Below, piece after piece: positions 11,201-18,100 of a stretch of DNA of 32,093 bases (within the stretch, counting starts at the first letter, position 1; the number at the start of each line of letters is the position of its first letter). The notes below the pieces were generated by a model. That model saw only the letters and a program-made list of their open reading frames with translations. It had not been told where the DNA came from and ran no database searches. The stretch is taken from NCBI GenBank assembly GCA_002887195.1, contig PJAB01000252.1, forward strand, positions 1 through 32,093, written 5' to 3'. Position numbers and translations under genes: made by a program. This stretch comes from Chrysochromulina parva (Eukaryota > Haptophyta > Prymnesiales > Chrysochromulinaceae).

Positions 11201-14039
11201 TGACCTTGTCAAGCTCCTGCTTCAGCTCGAGGGTCATCTTATCACGTTCCTCGATCTCGGCGGCAGCTCGCTCCTCAATCGACATGGACTTGCGCGACTG
11301 CCGGACGATGGCCCAGTCATGCCGCCAGTGTTGGTACGACGCGATCAATTTCGGCTTCGTCAGGCGAGCCCCAGCCTTCTTCAGAAGATTCGTCTGCCGA
11401 CGCTTCTCCTCCCACTTGCCGTGCCACGCCAGCCAGCCCATGGCGAGCTTCTGGTTCATGAGGCGCTTGAGGCCAACCTGACCGAGGTTCGCCACACGCT
11501 TGTCCTTTTCCGCTTCAAGATCGGCCTCTAAGCGACGCAGCCGTTCCTCAGCGCCCTGGTGGCTCTCGCCCAGGCGCCGATGGGCAGCCTCGAGCTCCTT
11601 TTGCAGCTCGGCCACCTGCATCGCAAGATCCTGCTCCTTTTTCGCCTTGTCAGCAACGATCTGGGCAGCACGTTGTTCCGCCGTCGTCATCTTCAATTTT
11701 GCTTCGTTTGCCTTCCAGTCAAGCATCCAGAGCTGGAACGAATGAATGAGCTTCGGCTTGACAAGGCGCGCACCCGCCTTCTTGAGTAGACTGCGCTGCC
11801 GCTTGGACTCCGACCACAGGCCGTGCCACGCGGACCAGCCGCGAGTGAGCCCCTGGTTCATCAGGCGTCTCACGCCCATCTCGCCCAGATGTGCGACACG
11901 CTTCTCCTTCTCGCGCTCGAGCTCCTCCTCCATCTTTCGCCTGATCTCCGCCTCCTGGCCAAAACTGGCTGCCATGGCCTCGCGGGCAGCCTTGAGCTCC
12001 CGGGCTGTCAGACGTGCTTGCTCCTCCGCCGCATCCGCCCGCGTAGTCTCGGCGGCTAAGCGCTCCTCAATCGTCATAGTCTTGTCACGTGTCATTTCGA
12101 ACGACCACCCACTCTTCCAATTCGAGTAGGCAGCCATCAGCTTGGGTTTTGTGAGGCGAGCACCCGCCTTCTTGAGGAGGTTGCGCTGTCGCCTCGCTTC
12201 GGACCAGAGGCTATGCCACGCCGACCAGCCAATCGAAAGCTTCTGGTTCATGAGGCGCTTGAGGCCCATCTTGCCAATGTTTTCGACGCGCTTCTCCTTC
12301 TCGCGCTCGAGTTCTTCCTCCATGCGACGCTTGAGATCGTCTTCCAAGCCTTTACCTGACGCCAACGCGTCTCGTGCGTGCTTGAGATCCTTTTGCAGCT
12401 GCTGCACCTGAGCTAGCAGCTTCGACTCAAACTCGGCGCGCTCCGCCCTGACGGCGGCATCCTGCTGCTCAGCTGTCATGGTCGACTTGATGCGCATCGC
12501 ATCTTTCCAGTCAGCCGCCCAGTGCTTGTACGAGGCGATGAGCTTTGGTTTGGAAAGGCGCGCGCCCGCCTTCTTAAGAAGGTTGCGCTGCCGGGTCCTT
12601 ACTGACCATTTGGCATGCCACGCGCTCCAGCCCATCGAGAGCTTCTGGCTCATGAGGCGCTTCAACCCCTGCTGACCGAGCGCCTCGACGCGCTTGGTCT
12701 TCTCATCGTCGAGCTTTCGAGACATCTCGAGACGGAGCGATTCCTGGGTGTACTTTTCCTTGTTGAGGATCTCCTGGGCCGCCTTCAACTCTTCTTGTAC
12801 CTTGAGTAGCTCCGCCTCAAGAGCTCGTCGCGTTTTCACCTCGTGGGCGAGTCGCTGCTCGTGCGTCATGGACGCTTGGGACACCGTAAATGTCTGCCAA
12901 GAGTGACGCCAGTGCGTGTAGGCGGCAGTGAGCTTGGGACGTAGCAGTTGGTGGCCTGCCTTCACCAGCAAAGCGCGACGGCGACGGCGATCCTTGCAAA
13001 GCTCAACCCATACTGTCCAACCGCGCGCGAGCCCTTTCTTGAGCAGACGGCGGACGCCAACCCCTTGCAAATGTGCGATCCGCTTTTCTTTATCCGCCTC
13101 CAGCTGAGCCTCAATTTCGCGTTGCGCCTTTTTGGCAAGCTCAGCAGCCTCCTGCTCGCGAACACGCTGCGCCTCTTGAAGTAGCAGCTCGCGCTCCTCC
13201 TGCGCAAACGCCAGCTGCTCTTCAAGCTCGCGGGTGTGGTCGGCGTGCGCCTCCCGTAGCATCTCGGCGGTCTGCTCGCGCTCCCGCTTGAGCGCCGCGA
13301 TAGCAGCCTCCTGCTCGCCCTCTGCGCGCTTGAGCTCTATCTCCAGTGCCTTGCGCTGGTCCGACAACACCTTCATGTGCTTGCGGTCCTGAGCACGGCG
13401 CTCGTCCTTAAGCTGGCGTGCCTCCTCCCGGGCACGCCGGATGTCAACCATGGCTAGCTCCTCACCGGCACGAGCACGCAGCCGCTCCTCGCGCTCCTCA
13501 GCCAGCCGGCTCTGCGCGCTGCGGAGGATGCCTGCAGTCATCGTGAGCTCGTGTTGCAGCGCCTCTTCAGCGGGCCTCCGTGGCGGCGCCGGCGTTCGAA
13601 GCATCGACTCGTCGGGCATCCACCAGCCAAGGTGGTTGACTGTGGTTATGGGGCGAGAGCCCGAACTCCGGGCCGACAGTGGGCGATGCTTCTGAGCTGG
13701 TGCGGACCCCGGGCGGAAGTCTTGCCCGTTCTGCTCACTGCGCGGAGAGTTGGGCGCCTGGGGCTGAGCTCGAGCTGAACTCGGTCGCGCGGGCGGTCCG
13801 TTTGAGGCTGGGATGATGCCGCGATTGTAGATGTTCTTCGGGTCCGTCCTCAAGGACGCCATTGGTGGAATTGGTAGGTACTCAGTGGTTGCGCCAGTTT
13901 GCTGTGTGACGGCGGTGACGTAGTTATCCATTTGGCTACGACGCGCGAATCGCGACGGTACCGGGCCACTTCCTGGCACTGAGATAGGCGTGAGAGAGTC
14001 CTCCACGATAACATCGTGCGGCATCGGTCTCGATGCCAT
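2259..14039 (-). CDS. Giant Trp-rich helical-repeat protein with six C-terminal EF-hands (Sfi1-like repeats plus centrin/calmodulin-like module)
   Basis: One uninterrupted frame of 3,926 codons, starting at an ATG with A at -3 and G at +4. Residues 1-160 are Pro/Ser-rich and probably disordered. Residues 160-320 are Glu/Arg/Lys-rich coiled coil. About 320-3310 hold 23 units of 130-138 residues. Each pairs a charged coiled-coil stretch (EELEREKEKRVAHLG type) with a Trp-rich core of the form KRLMNQKLALGWSAWHDMW, then RQRNLLKKAGARLTKPKL, then YQHWRRDW. Spaced Trp and LL in basic helices recall Sfi1-type centrin-binding repeats; that is analogy, not a proven match. About 3310-3560 is more coiled coil. 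Six EF-hand loops start at residues 3591, 3627, 3756, 3793, 3829 and 3865, with Ca2+-ligand residues intact. The last four are spaced 36-37 apart, as in centrin or calmodulin. The tail is Lys-rich. A Ca2+-responsive cytoskeletal or basal-body fibre is my inference. No membrane segment is seen. A TATA-like box lies 190 bp upstream. Confidence 0.85.
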   Translation of the reverse strand: MASRPMPHDVIVEDSLTPISVPGSGPVPSRFARRSQMDNYVTAVTQQTGATTEYLPIPPMASLRTDPKNIYNRGIIPASNGPPARPSSARAQPQAPNSPRSEQNGQDFRPGSAPAQKHRPLSARSSGSRPITTVNHLGWWMPDESMLRTPAPPRRPAEEALQHELTMTAGILRSAQSRLAEEREERLRARAGEELAMVDIRRAREEARQLKDERRAQDRKHMKVLSDQRKALEIELKRAEGEQEAAIAALKREREQTAEMLREAHADHTRELEEQLAFAQEERELLLQEAQRVREQEAAELAKKAQREIEAQLEADKEKRIAHLQGVGVRRLLKKGLARGWTVWVELCKDRRRRRALLVKAGHQLLRPKLTAAYTHWRHSWQTFTVSQASMTHEQRLAHEVKTRRALEAELLKVQEELKAAQEILNKEKYTQESLRLEMSRKLDDEKTKRVEALGQQGLKRLMSQKLSMGWSAWHAKWSVRTRQRNLLKKAGARLSKPKLIASYKHWAADWKDAMRIKSTMTAEQQDAAVRAERAEFESKLLAQVQQLQKDLKHARDALASGKGLEDDLKRRMEEELEREKEKRVENIGKMGLKRLMNQKLSIGWSAWHSLWSEARRQRNLLKKAGARLTKPKLMAAYSNWKSGWSFEMTRDKTMTIEERLAAETTRADAAEEQARLTARELKAAREAMAASFGQEAEIRRKMEEELEREKEKRVAHLGEMGVRRLMNQGLTRGWSAWHGLWSESKRQRSLLKKAGARLVKPKLIHSFQLWMLDWKANEAKLKMTTAEQRAAQIVADKAKKEQDLAMQVAELQKELEAAHRRLGESHQGAEERLRRLEADLEAEKDKRVANLGQVGLKRLMNQKLAMGWLAWHGKWEEKRRQTNLLKKAGARLTKPKLIASYQHWRHDWAIVRQSRKSMSIEERAAAEIEERDKMTLELKQELDKVKAELQAARDAMLAGKGHEAEMRRVMEEQVEKEREKRIEALGTQGLKRLLNQKLTLGWSAWHDVWFEYRRQRNLLKQAGVRMTKPKLSAAYAHWNRDWRTMQASRAAMTAEQRLETEAREKAQLMAELQKQVDKLSGELQAARTAMIAGKGQVAETQRLLQEQLEQEKEKRVEALGKQGLKRMLNQKLAMGWTAWHGMWATSVKQRNLLKKAGARLVKPKLIASYQQWKAGWQAEMKLEGLLAHEQKLMGREEEMRRVEAENAKLRNQLEEARIAMVEGKGFEAEMKRKMEEQLEKEKEKRVEALGQQGLKRIMNQKLAMGWAAWHDMWATNVKQRNLLKKAGARLTKPKLIQAYTQWRRDWEIETHQNATLSTEQKLLMEIKTREQLEKENAELRREVERLRAAAIAGNAMEKELKRKYEEELEREKDARVAHLGNMGLKRLMNQGLARGWAAWHGLWSNNIRKRNLLKKAGMRITKPKLMHAYSHWLMDWKRELKAERMMTAEQKAAAERDRRAAEFAALESKYDKVRKELVEARDAMAKGLGLEYEQRKKMEEQLEKEREARVEHLGQMGIKRLMNQKLSMGWAAWHTMWSEATHQRNLLKKAGARLTKPKLIQSYALWRRDWEISTNQAATMTTEQKLLAAQEAERNLLAEVKELRHELDSMRELALQGKSTEAELRRRHEEELERQKEARVAHLGEMGIKRLMNQKLAMGWSAWHGMWSDTVRKRNLLKQAGARLTKPKLIASYSQWRRDWETEESARYNMMTEERRAKEAEEKAHLLESLQTQVDKLSRELKEAREAMMAGRGLQAELQRQAEEELEREREKRVAHLGQLGIKRLMNQKIALGWTAWHGKWSEKRRKKNLLMQAGARLTKPRLIQAYTHWIKDWTHEMQALGAMTMEQKYTTERDKAAKLEAELVKLRDEFAAARAAMLSGEGQAAELKRLAEEQLEAEKAKRVEALGTQGLKRLMNQKLALGWTAWHAMWSDKVRKRNLLKQAGARLTKPKLVNAYKLWRRDWEIEALNSVFMSTEQKLLAATNENEQLSTELKLVRTELEALRKAALSGRAQEAELQRQLEEELERERAARVEHLGQLGIKRLMNQKLALGWSAWYDMWSDSVKQRNLLKKAAARLTKPKLIAAYQHWMRDWDAEFSARRLEEAKLAALSESQRLALEISERKNAEEELARLRQELKQARSDMAAGIGHEVERKRQMEEELERERQRRVEHLGQVGMKRLLNQKLALGWSGWHDMWKDKVNQRNLLKKAAARLTKPKLISSYSHWRRSWEVEVLQQGFVTTEQKLVQREKEIHQLEVGMAKLRKELQEARNAMIAGRGQEAELERRMQEQLEREKEKRVEALGQQGLKRIMNKALAMGWAAWHEMWSEKVRQRNLLKKAGARLLKPKLIASYQHWRKSWEVEMQKEELMTREERVALEAQSKLEMQRTIDKLQADLKAANELLYGAGGLSNLLEQKLEAEREKRVQHLSQLGVKRLMNHKLALGWLGWHDMWTEKKRQRNLLKKASARLTKPWLIQAYMHWMKDWNAVRAARKTMSITERLALDKAEAQQEKEALYAQVDKLTKELKEARDTMLAGRGMEAELKRLAEERLEAEKAKRVEALGTQGLKRLMNQKLALGWTAWHAMWSERIRQRNLLKKASARLVKPKLIASYQQWRHDWEIEQRKKMTMSTEHKLLVESQEKEKLLSEVNQLRKELECAREAMISGRGQEEELKRRMEEKMEAERAKRIEHLGQQGLRRILKQGIARAWSAWFDMYSTKLRKQRMLKHAALRLTKPKLSAAYQHWMKDWDVELATSRAEELRLSKMSSEERLALEMKQAKNLREQNAQLQKELKEARELMLAGRGQEAELKRLAEEELEREREKRVAHLGEMGVKRLMNQGLARGWSGWHALWEEKVHKRNLLKKAASRLTKPKLISSYTHWRRDWELELRKNRFMTTEEKLLKKTEEAASLFDEVKKLRAELEKARASALAGRGEEAELKRLAEEELEREREKRVAHLGEMGVKRLMNQGLARGWSGWHALWEEKVRQRSLLKKAASRLLRPKQSAAYAHWRRSWSIAEAAKKTREVALTSMSLKERIEYETAMRLKVEGNLAKALIELREMREAALAGTALEQELRKQFEEKLHAEKEERVMALQQVGIKRLINRDVARGWSTWHHRWQMYSNRKKMLLSSLARLMKPRLVKCFAHWMHDWDLTMLAKSAKSSQAALSGEGARAKAEKDATQAKLGMELEKLRKELADAREAMLAGRGMEAEQLRSIQEQLEAEREKRVAHLGEMGVKRLMNRKLALGWTAWQAMWSENVRQRNLLKKASARLVKPKLVATYQQWRHDWERESVERRRKLMMSESERRQEELKARLEELESDYSARLSRETERRQAVEEELKRRKVDFEEQLALTHVALVEARRAATDAINRAAVERASADAGKRATAEAAEAERARMLESAKRENAEQDLRRFQQDTDEELALQHVALIEARKAATDALSRLSLEQAQAQAARRQVAGMEEELKKAISQERAAQAEVGQMQNLLQEHQMASEEKLNRLLEEHRTHLTKEIVRLSEDYERQLAELRLQIVRASAVTESMNSARREMSPMKVRSLLVFDPSKNLWQTLVNEIKEKGLRLAALFSELDENSDGYVTREEWIKGFLKMGPSFPRDVLSAGFDQCDRDKSDSIDYQELEKWVKEFKPNSPTVSNPSESQPSPAPTSVPAPPAPSPNTGEPNKKKKLTKEEEKKEAEAKKKSMKQVALLTAMASQMGIRPEKQWYDDAVTANTVGDGHEDFQAMMIERANSFGHADLNNDGKLDFEEFKDLVKYRETTVYTEKQLREKFDEMDEDGSGEVTLPEFIYYSLKDSLRRSKGRAIDLFRIWDEDESGYIDKNEFGKALVALGFVANREDLNAVFDMLDEDGSGQIDYNELNKALKKGAGSAAAAAKKERPRSASPQDEKAPVKKTDQPGPAKKKNDKKP
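2412..3269 (-). other. EF-hand Ca2+-binding module (six loops) of the giant protein
   Basis: Loops read DENSDGYVTREE (residue 3591), DRDKSDSIDYQE (3627), DLNNDGKLDFEE (3756), DEDGSGEVTLPE (3793), DEDESGYIDKNE (3829) and DEDGSGQIDYNE (3865). Every loop has Asp at position 1 and Glu at position 12, and all but the second have Gly at position 6, so all six look competent for Ca2+. Loops 1-2 form one pair. A Pro/Ser/Lys-rich linker of roughly 120 residues separates them from the evenly spaced loops 3-6. Confidence 0.92.
4145..13080 (-). repeat. 23 tandem in-frame repeats of about 390-414 bp within the giant gene
   Basis: I counted 23 units by the recurring GW-x2-W-x3-W core and the KAGARLTKPKL block. 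Units 2-21 and 23 are strongly conserved. Unit 1 (VRRLLKKGLARGWTVWVELC) and unit 22 (IKRLINRDVARGWSTWHHRW) are the most diverged. Spacing is always a multiple of three, so the reading frame is kept and the antisense strand also stays open over long stretches. The periodicity is protein-coding and not CRISPR or satellite. Confidence 0.9.
5071..5615 (-). repeat. Nearly identical adjacent repeat units 20 and 21
   Basis: Bases from 5071 and from 5461 (offset 390 bp, 130 codons) match over about 150 bp with only a few differences. Other neighbouring units differ at many codons. This suggests a recent unit duplication or gene conversion. Confidence 0.8.
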
Positions 14040-14070
14040 CGTAGCCGGCGACGAGGCTGTTGAGCCGTCT

Positions 14071-14157
14071 TACCGGGTACTGTACCGACCTTCCGCGCAA
14101 GCCGCGTCTGGCTGTTGAGCGGGTCCTGTTGATACCGGTACCGGTAAATACCGGTAA
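14071..14157. promoter_or_regulatory. CCGGTA-rich motif cluster in the giant-gene leader
   Basis: It contains TACCGGGTACTGTACC at 14071-14086, then TACCGGTACCGGTA at 14133-14146 and TACCGGTA at 14149-14156. The first block is the reverse-complement form of the GTACCCGGTAC motif found in other intergenic regions of this window. It lies 32-118 bp upstream of the giant gene's ATG, probably in the 5' UTR or core promoter. A role is inferred from recurrence and position. Confidence 0.4.
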
Positions 14158-14228
14158 GAAGACACCGGGGGACGTACTAAACAGGGGTAAAAAGTTGCAC
14201 GCTGAACGCGTCAGGTATGGACGCACTT

Positions 14229-14238
14229 GGTTTATATA
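14229..14238 (-). promoter_or_regulatory. TATA-like box for the giant gene
   Basis: On the minus strand this reads TATATAAACC, 190 bp upstream of the ATG at 14039, so a leader of roughly 160 bases would be implied. The identical decamer occurs on the plus strand at 31421-31430. Confidence 0.4.
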
Positions 14239-14740
14239 CTCGTTAGGTAAAGGCCCTGACGAGTCTCTCCGTCCCGTGCCAGACCCCACTTCAGTGACAC
14301 ATCAGTATTATACTTGTGTGCCACTCTGCCACATCGGGACCTTTGGACCTCGGGACGGTGGCACGCAGACTCGCAGACATAATCGCAGACACGAGGAGCA
14401 GTGAATCGAAACGAAATTTGAGTGCAATGAGTCGGGTCAAAAATAGACTTGGGGATGACAATTCACTAAGTATGTTCGACAGATAAATCATTAATATGTT
14501 CTGTGTCGGACGTGTAGTATGTTGGTGTGAAGGACGAGGATCGAGGTGTGAGGTGTAAACGTGTGTGGAAAGTGATCCAATTCCAAAAGATCAGAGAAAC
14601 GAGCGAACGACAGCGCTCTGCGCCTTCATCTCGTCTGTCAGTGTGAGTGACTCATTCAGTACCGTACGAGGTTTCGAGGTTCGTATTATTACCCAGCTGT
14701 ATCGTGTACTTGGGTCTTGGCGTGGGTCTTGACGGGGACG

Positions 14741-14843
14741 AGAACGGAACCGAGAGAATAAACAGCTTAACAGGAGAACGGAACCGAGAGAATAAACAGC
14801 TTAACAGGAGGTTAACAGCTTGATTAACAGCTTGATTAACAGC
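14741..14843. repeat. Tandem repeat block: 34-bp unit x2 then 12-bp unit x3
   Basis: Two identical 34-bp copies lie at 14741-14774 and 14775-14808, beginning AGAACGGAACCGAGAG and ending AACAGCTTAACAGG. From 14812 a 12-bp unit, TTAACAGCTTGA, follows in just under three copies. The shorter unit shares TTAACAG and ACAGCTT words with the longer one, so the block probably grew by slippage. It lies about 320 bp beyond the hybrid-kinase stop codon. Confidence 0.85.
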
Positions 14844-15164
14844 TAAAAAACAGCTCTTAATGATGTAATATAGAATACGATAAACGCAGTAGTATTACTC
14901 GAGAACGACATGTTCGGGCATATATTTATCTCCGTGGACAAGACTGTATTCCAAGGGGCCAGACACCAGACCTCCAAGCGGAAGGCACGCAGAACGGCCC
15001 CCAGAATGTCCCGATTGAGTCTCCTCGAGACGAGAGTTGTAAGTAACGCCTGCGATTCCATCGGCGGTTGTCATCCGTGCCTATTGTAACCAAGCCTAAT
15101 GTATCAAGCCTTTATATCAAGGATGTGAGACCGCCCTCACGGGCGAGCACGCCGCCGCCACCGA

Positions 15165-18100
15165 TCATTTCCCTTGGGCCTTTGGAGCAGGTTTGCGGAC
15201 CGGCATGCGCGATGGTCCAGGGGCCGACATCGGGGTGGAATTTACCGCCGGCGGATCCAGGCACAGGGCTGAGCCCTTCGTCGCCTTTGCGGGTGGCACC
15301 GGCACGCGCGCCTCGGCCGCTGCGACTCTGGCAGCGGCGGCGTCTGCGTCGGCGGCGCTCGACGCCAAAGCCGCCGCCAAAGCCGCTGCTGTCTGCTTTG
15401 GAGCGGCCGCCGCGGCCGCCGCCTGCTTCCTCGCCGCCTCCTTTCGCTCCAGCTCGGCCAGCCGCGCCTCAGCCGCGGCGGTACTAGTCGCGTTGAGAGT
15501 GATGCCAAAGTGGCCGTCGCCGCGTGCCTCTCGCCCATTGTCGCGCCCATTGGGATTTGGCCGCGGCTGCTTGCCGACGCCGCCGGCGCTTGCGTCCTTG
15601 CCGGCACCTTTGGCGGGCGCCGGCGGCTCCGGCACGGACGGTACGAGCCGCGTCGGCCCTTCGACCTTGCTCGCATCCAACTCGCCCGATTCGGGGTCGA
15701 TGGCGGCGCACACCATCTCGAACTGCAGCAGCACCTGCTGCGAGAGGTCGTTGAGGGAGCTAATAGCCGACTCCGACTCTGCGGCCAGCTGTAGGTCGAG
15801 TGCCGCCTGCGAGAGGCGCATCGCTCCGATGGTCGAGGCAGCGCCCTTGAGTGAGTGCGCCACGCGCCGCAGCTCCGTGTAACGGTCTTGCATCGGCGTC
15901 GTTGAGGCGGCGCCTAGCGAGAGTGCCTCGATGAGTCCCTGGATGCGCTCGATCACACCGCGGCCCGAGGCAACAAACTTGGCGCACATTTGGCGCAGGA
16001 AGGAGAGATCGCCGCCGAATTGGCGGAGTGCTTGCTGCTCATCGACGACGGGTGTTTCGACGCTTGCTGCTCGTCGACGACGGGTGTTAAGCAACCACCA
16101 TTCGTCGCTGGCATGCACGTCCACGGCTCCAAACTTGCCACCCGACAGTTTGTGCTGTTGGGGAGTGGCTGGGCTGGTGGGGTGTGTGGGGCCCTTGCCG
16201 GTGACCATCTTGTTGCGCGCGATCAGGTCCGAAATATGGAAGAACTGTGAGTTGACACGCTCGATGCGTTCGGAGACGACAGCCATCTGGTCCGACTCAG
16301 CCGCCTGCCCAAGGTCACCCACCACCGCCAGGAACGTGTCTGCCACAAGCCGGCACGCCGCGGTGTGGTGGAGCGTGCCGTGCAGCAGCTCCCGCACCAT
16401 CGCCTCCAGCATCTCCTTGCCATTGTGCACGCAGCTGGCGACAACCGACTTGCATTGCAGCGCATCGGACGCCTCGGGCTCTGCGGCGGGTGATGCCGAA
16501 GCGGCCGGCTCGGATTCTGCGGCCGGCGCGTGCGCGGCATCGTCTGTGCCCCCCGGCAGTGGCAAATGGCGTAGTCCGGCGAGGTAGTCGGAGAGCTGGC
16601 CAAACTCGGAGGTTGCCTTTAGGAGGAGCTTGTGCGCGGTAGCTGCGTCGCTCCTGGCCGCCAGCCGCAGGTCCTCGGAAAGCTCGGTGAGCGTGTTGTA
16701 CACGAGCATGCCCCGCACTGAGTAGTTCATGATGATGTTCAGCCGCTGCTGCACCACATCGAGGATGCGATGGATGTCCTCGCCATTGGCCCTTCCCGCG
16801 GCCTCGGCCAGCTCGCGCGACAGCTGCTTGAGCTGAACGTTTCCGAGCTTGGTCGCCGTATCCTCCATGCGGCCAGCCTCGCGCTTGATGGCCTTGTAGT
16901 CGCCCTTTGTAGCAAGCACTTGCATCCGTTCCACCATCATCTCGCCGCGCTGCACGAACGCCGAGATGGGCCCCGCGACCGCCTTCCGGTCAATCGAAAT
17001 CTCGGAGCCACTGCCTTCGCCATCACCGCTGAGGCGGCTGTCACTACCGCTGGCACCGCATCCGCCGGCGCCACTGCCACCTCCATCGCCGCTGCCGCCG
17101 CCGGCCGCGGCGCCGAGCGCCGCGCTCGAATAGTGCTCAGCGGCCGCACTGTAATTCATCCACTCGTGCATGGTGGGCACCGCAATGTTGTTGCTGCGCC
17201 AGGTCACGGTTGGCGTTGCGTTCACACTCGGCGGCGGATGCGGCGGAGCGACGGGCGTCTCAGACAAGTTAGACACGAGGCTGCGCGAGGAGAACCCTCC
17301 CCGACTCTGCGGCACCTCCTCGTATGAGAAGGCTCTGGTTCTCTGTCGACTCTTCTCGGCCATCACCCAGGCCTCGACGGCGGCGCGATCGCCCGTGGCA
17401 GCCGCCCCTGTCTGCTGTTTGGGGTCGGGTCCCCGTACAATGTACGAGCGCACGCGCTGCGCAGCCACGTCGACAGTCCGAAGCGTCTTCTTGAGCTCTG
17501 CCGGCTGGTTCTCGGCGATGGCACGCTCGAGTGTGCCGAGTGCTTCGGTGAGGCCACGCGCACGCAGCATATGGGAAAAGTCAAGCAACGTCTCGAGTTC
17601 GTGCGAGAGCTCAGCCATGTCGTCCTGCGCTGCGGCGACTGTCATGCGACCCACCAGCACACCGCTCTTGGCCACGAACTCCTCCTCCATCCGTGAGAGC
17701 AGCAGCTCACCCCCGGGGCCTTGGTAGTTGTCGAGCGCGGCTGATCGGTTGAAGGGCTCGTCCACGTGCGCTACATCCTCTAGGCCAGCCGACGCTGAGG
17801 GCCGAGCGCCGTCGCCGCTGCCGCCGCCGCTAGCATTGGCCTTCTCTGACGCCTTGGACTTGCGGCGCTCGTCGACTTGTGCGGGAGCGGTCACGCCCTT
17901 GCCGCCCTTGGCACCGCCGCCACTACCAGTGCCAGCGCCACTCCCACTGCCGCTACTGCCACTGCCGCCGAAAGTGCCGCCGCCGCTGACGAATTCGCTG
18001 ACGAAACCGTGCGAGTCCATCGCGCGGCCACCCTTGCCGTTGCTTCCGGCGAGTGTGAGCGCGCGAGACGTCGATGGCAACGAGTTCGCGCAGCGCTGCT

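Larger units (their letters stand above)
14040..15164. other. Intergenic region: promoter/leader of giant gene and 3' flank of hybrid kinase
   Basis: Both flanking genes run leftward, so the left part is the giant gene's 5' region and the right part the kinase's 3' UTR. It contains the CCGGTA cluster at 14071-14157, a TATA-like box at 14229-14238, and tandem repeats at 14741-14843. I find no protein-coding or RNA gene that I can support. From about 14400 rightward the sequence is clearly richer in A/T than the coding regions. Confidence 0.55.

Noticed and set aside
4145..13080. CRISPR or satellite interpretation of the regular repeats
   Set aside because: Units are about 400 bp, diverged, in frame and encode a consistent protein repeat. 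There are no short identical repeats with unique spacers.
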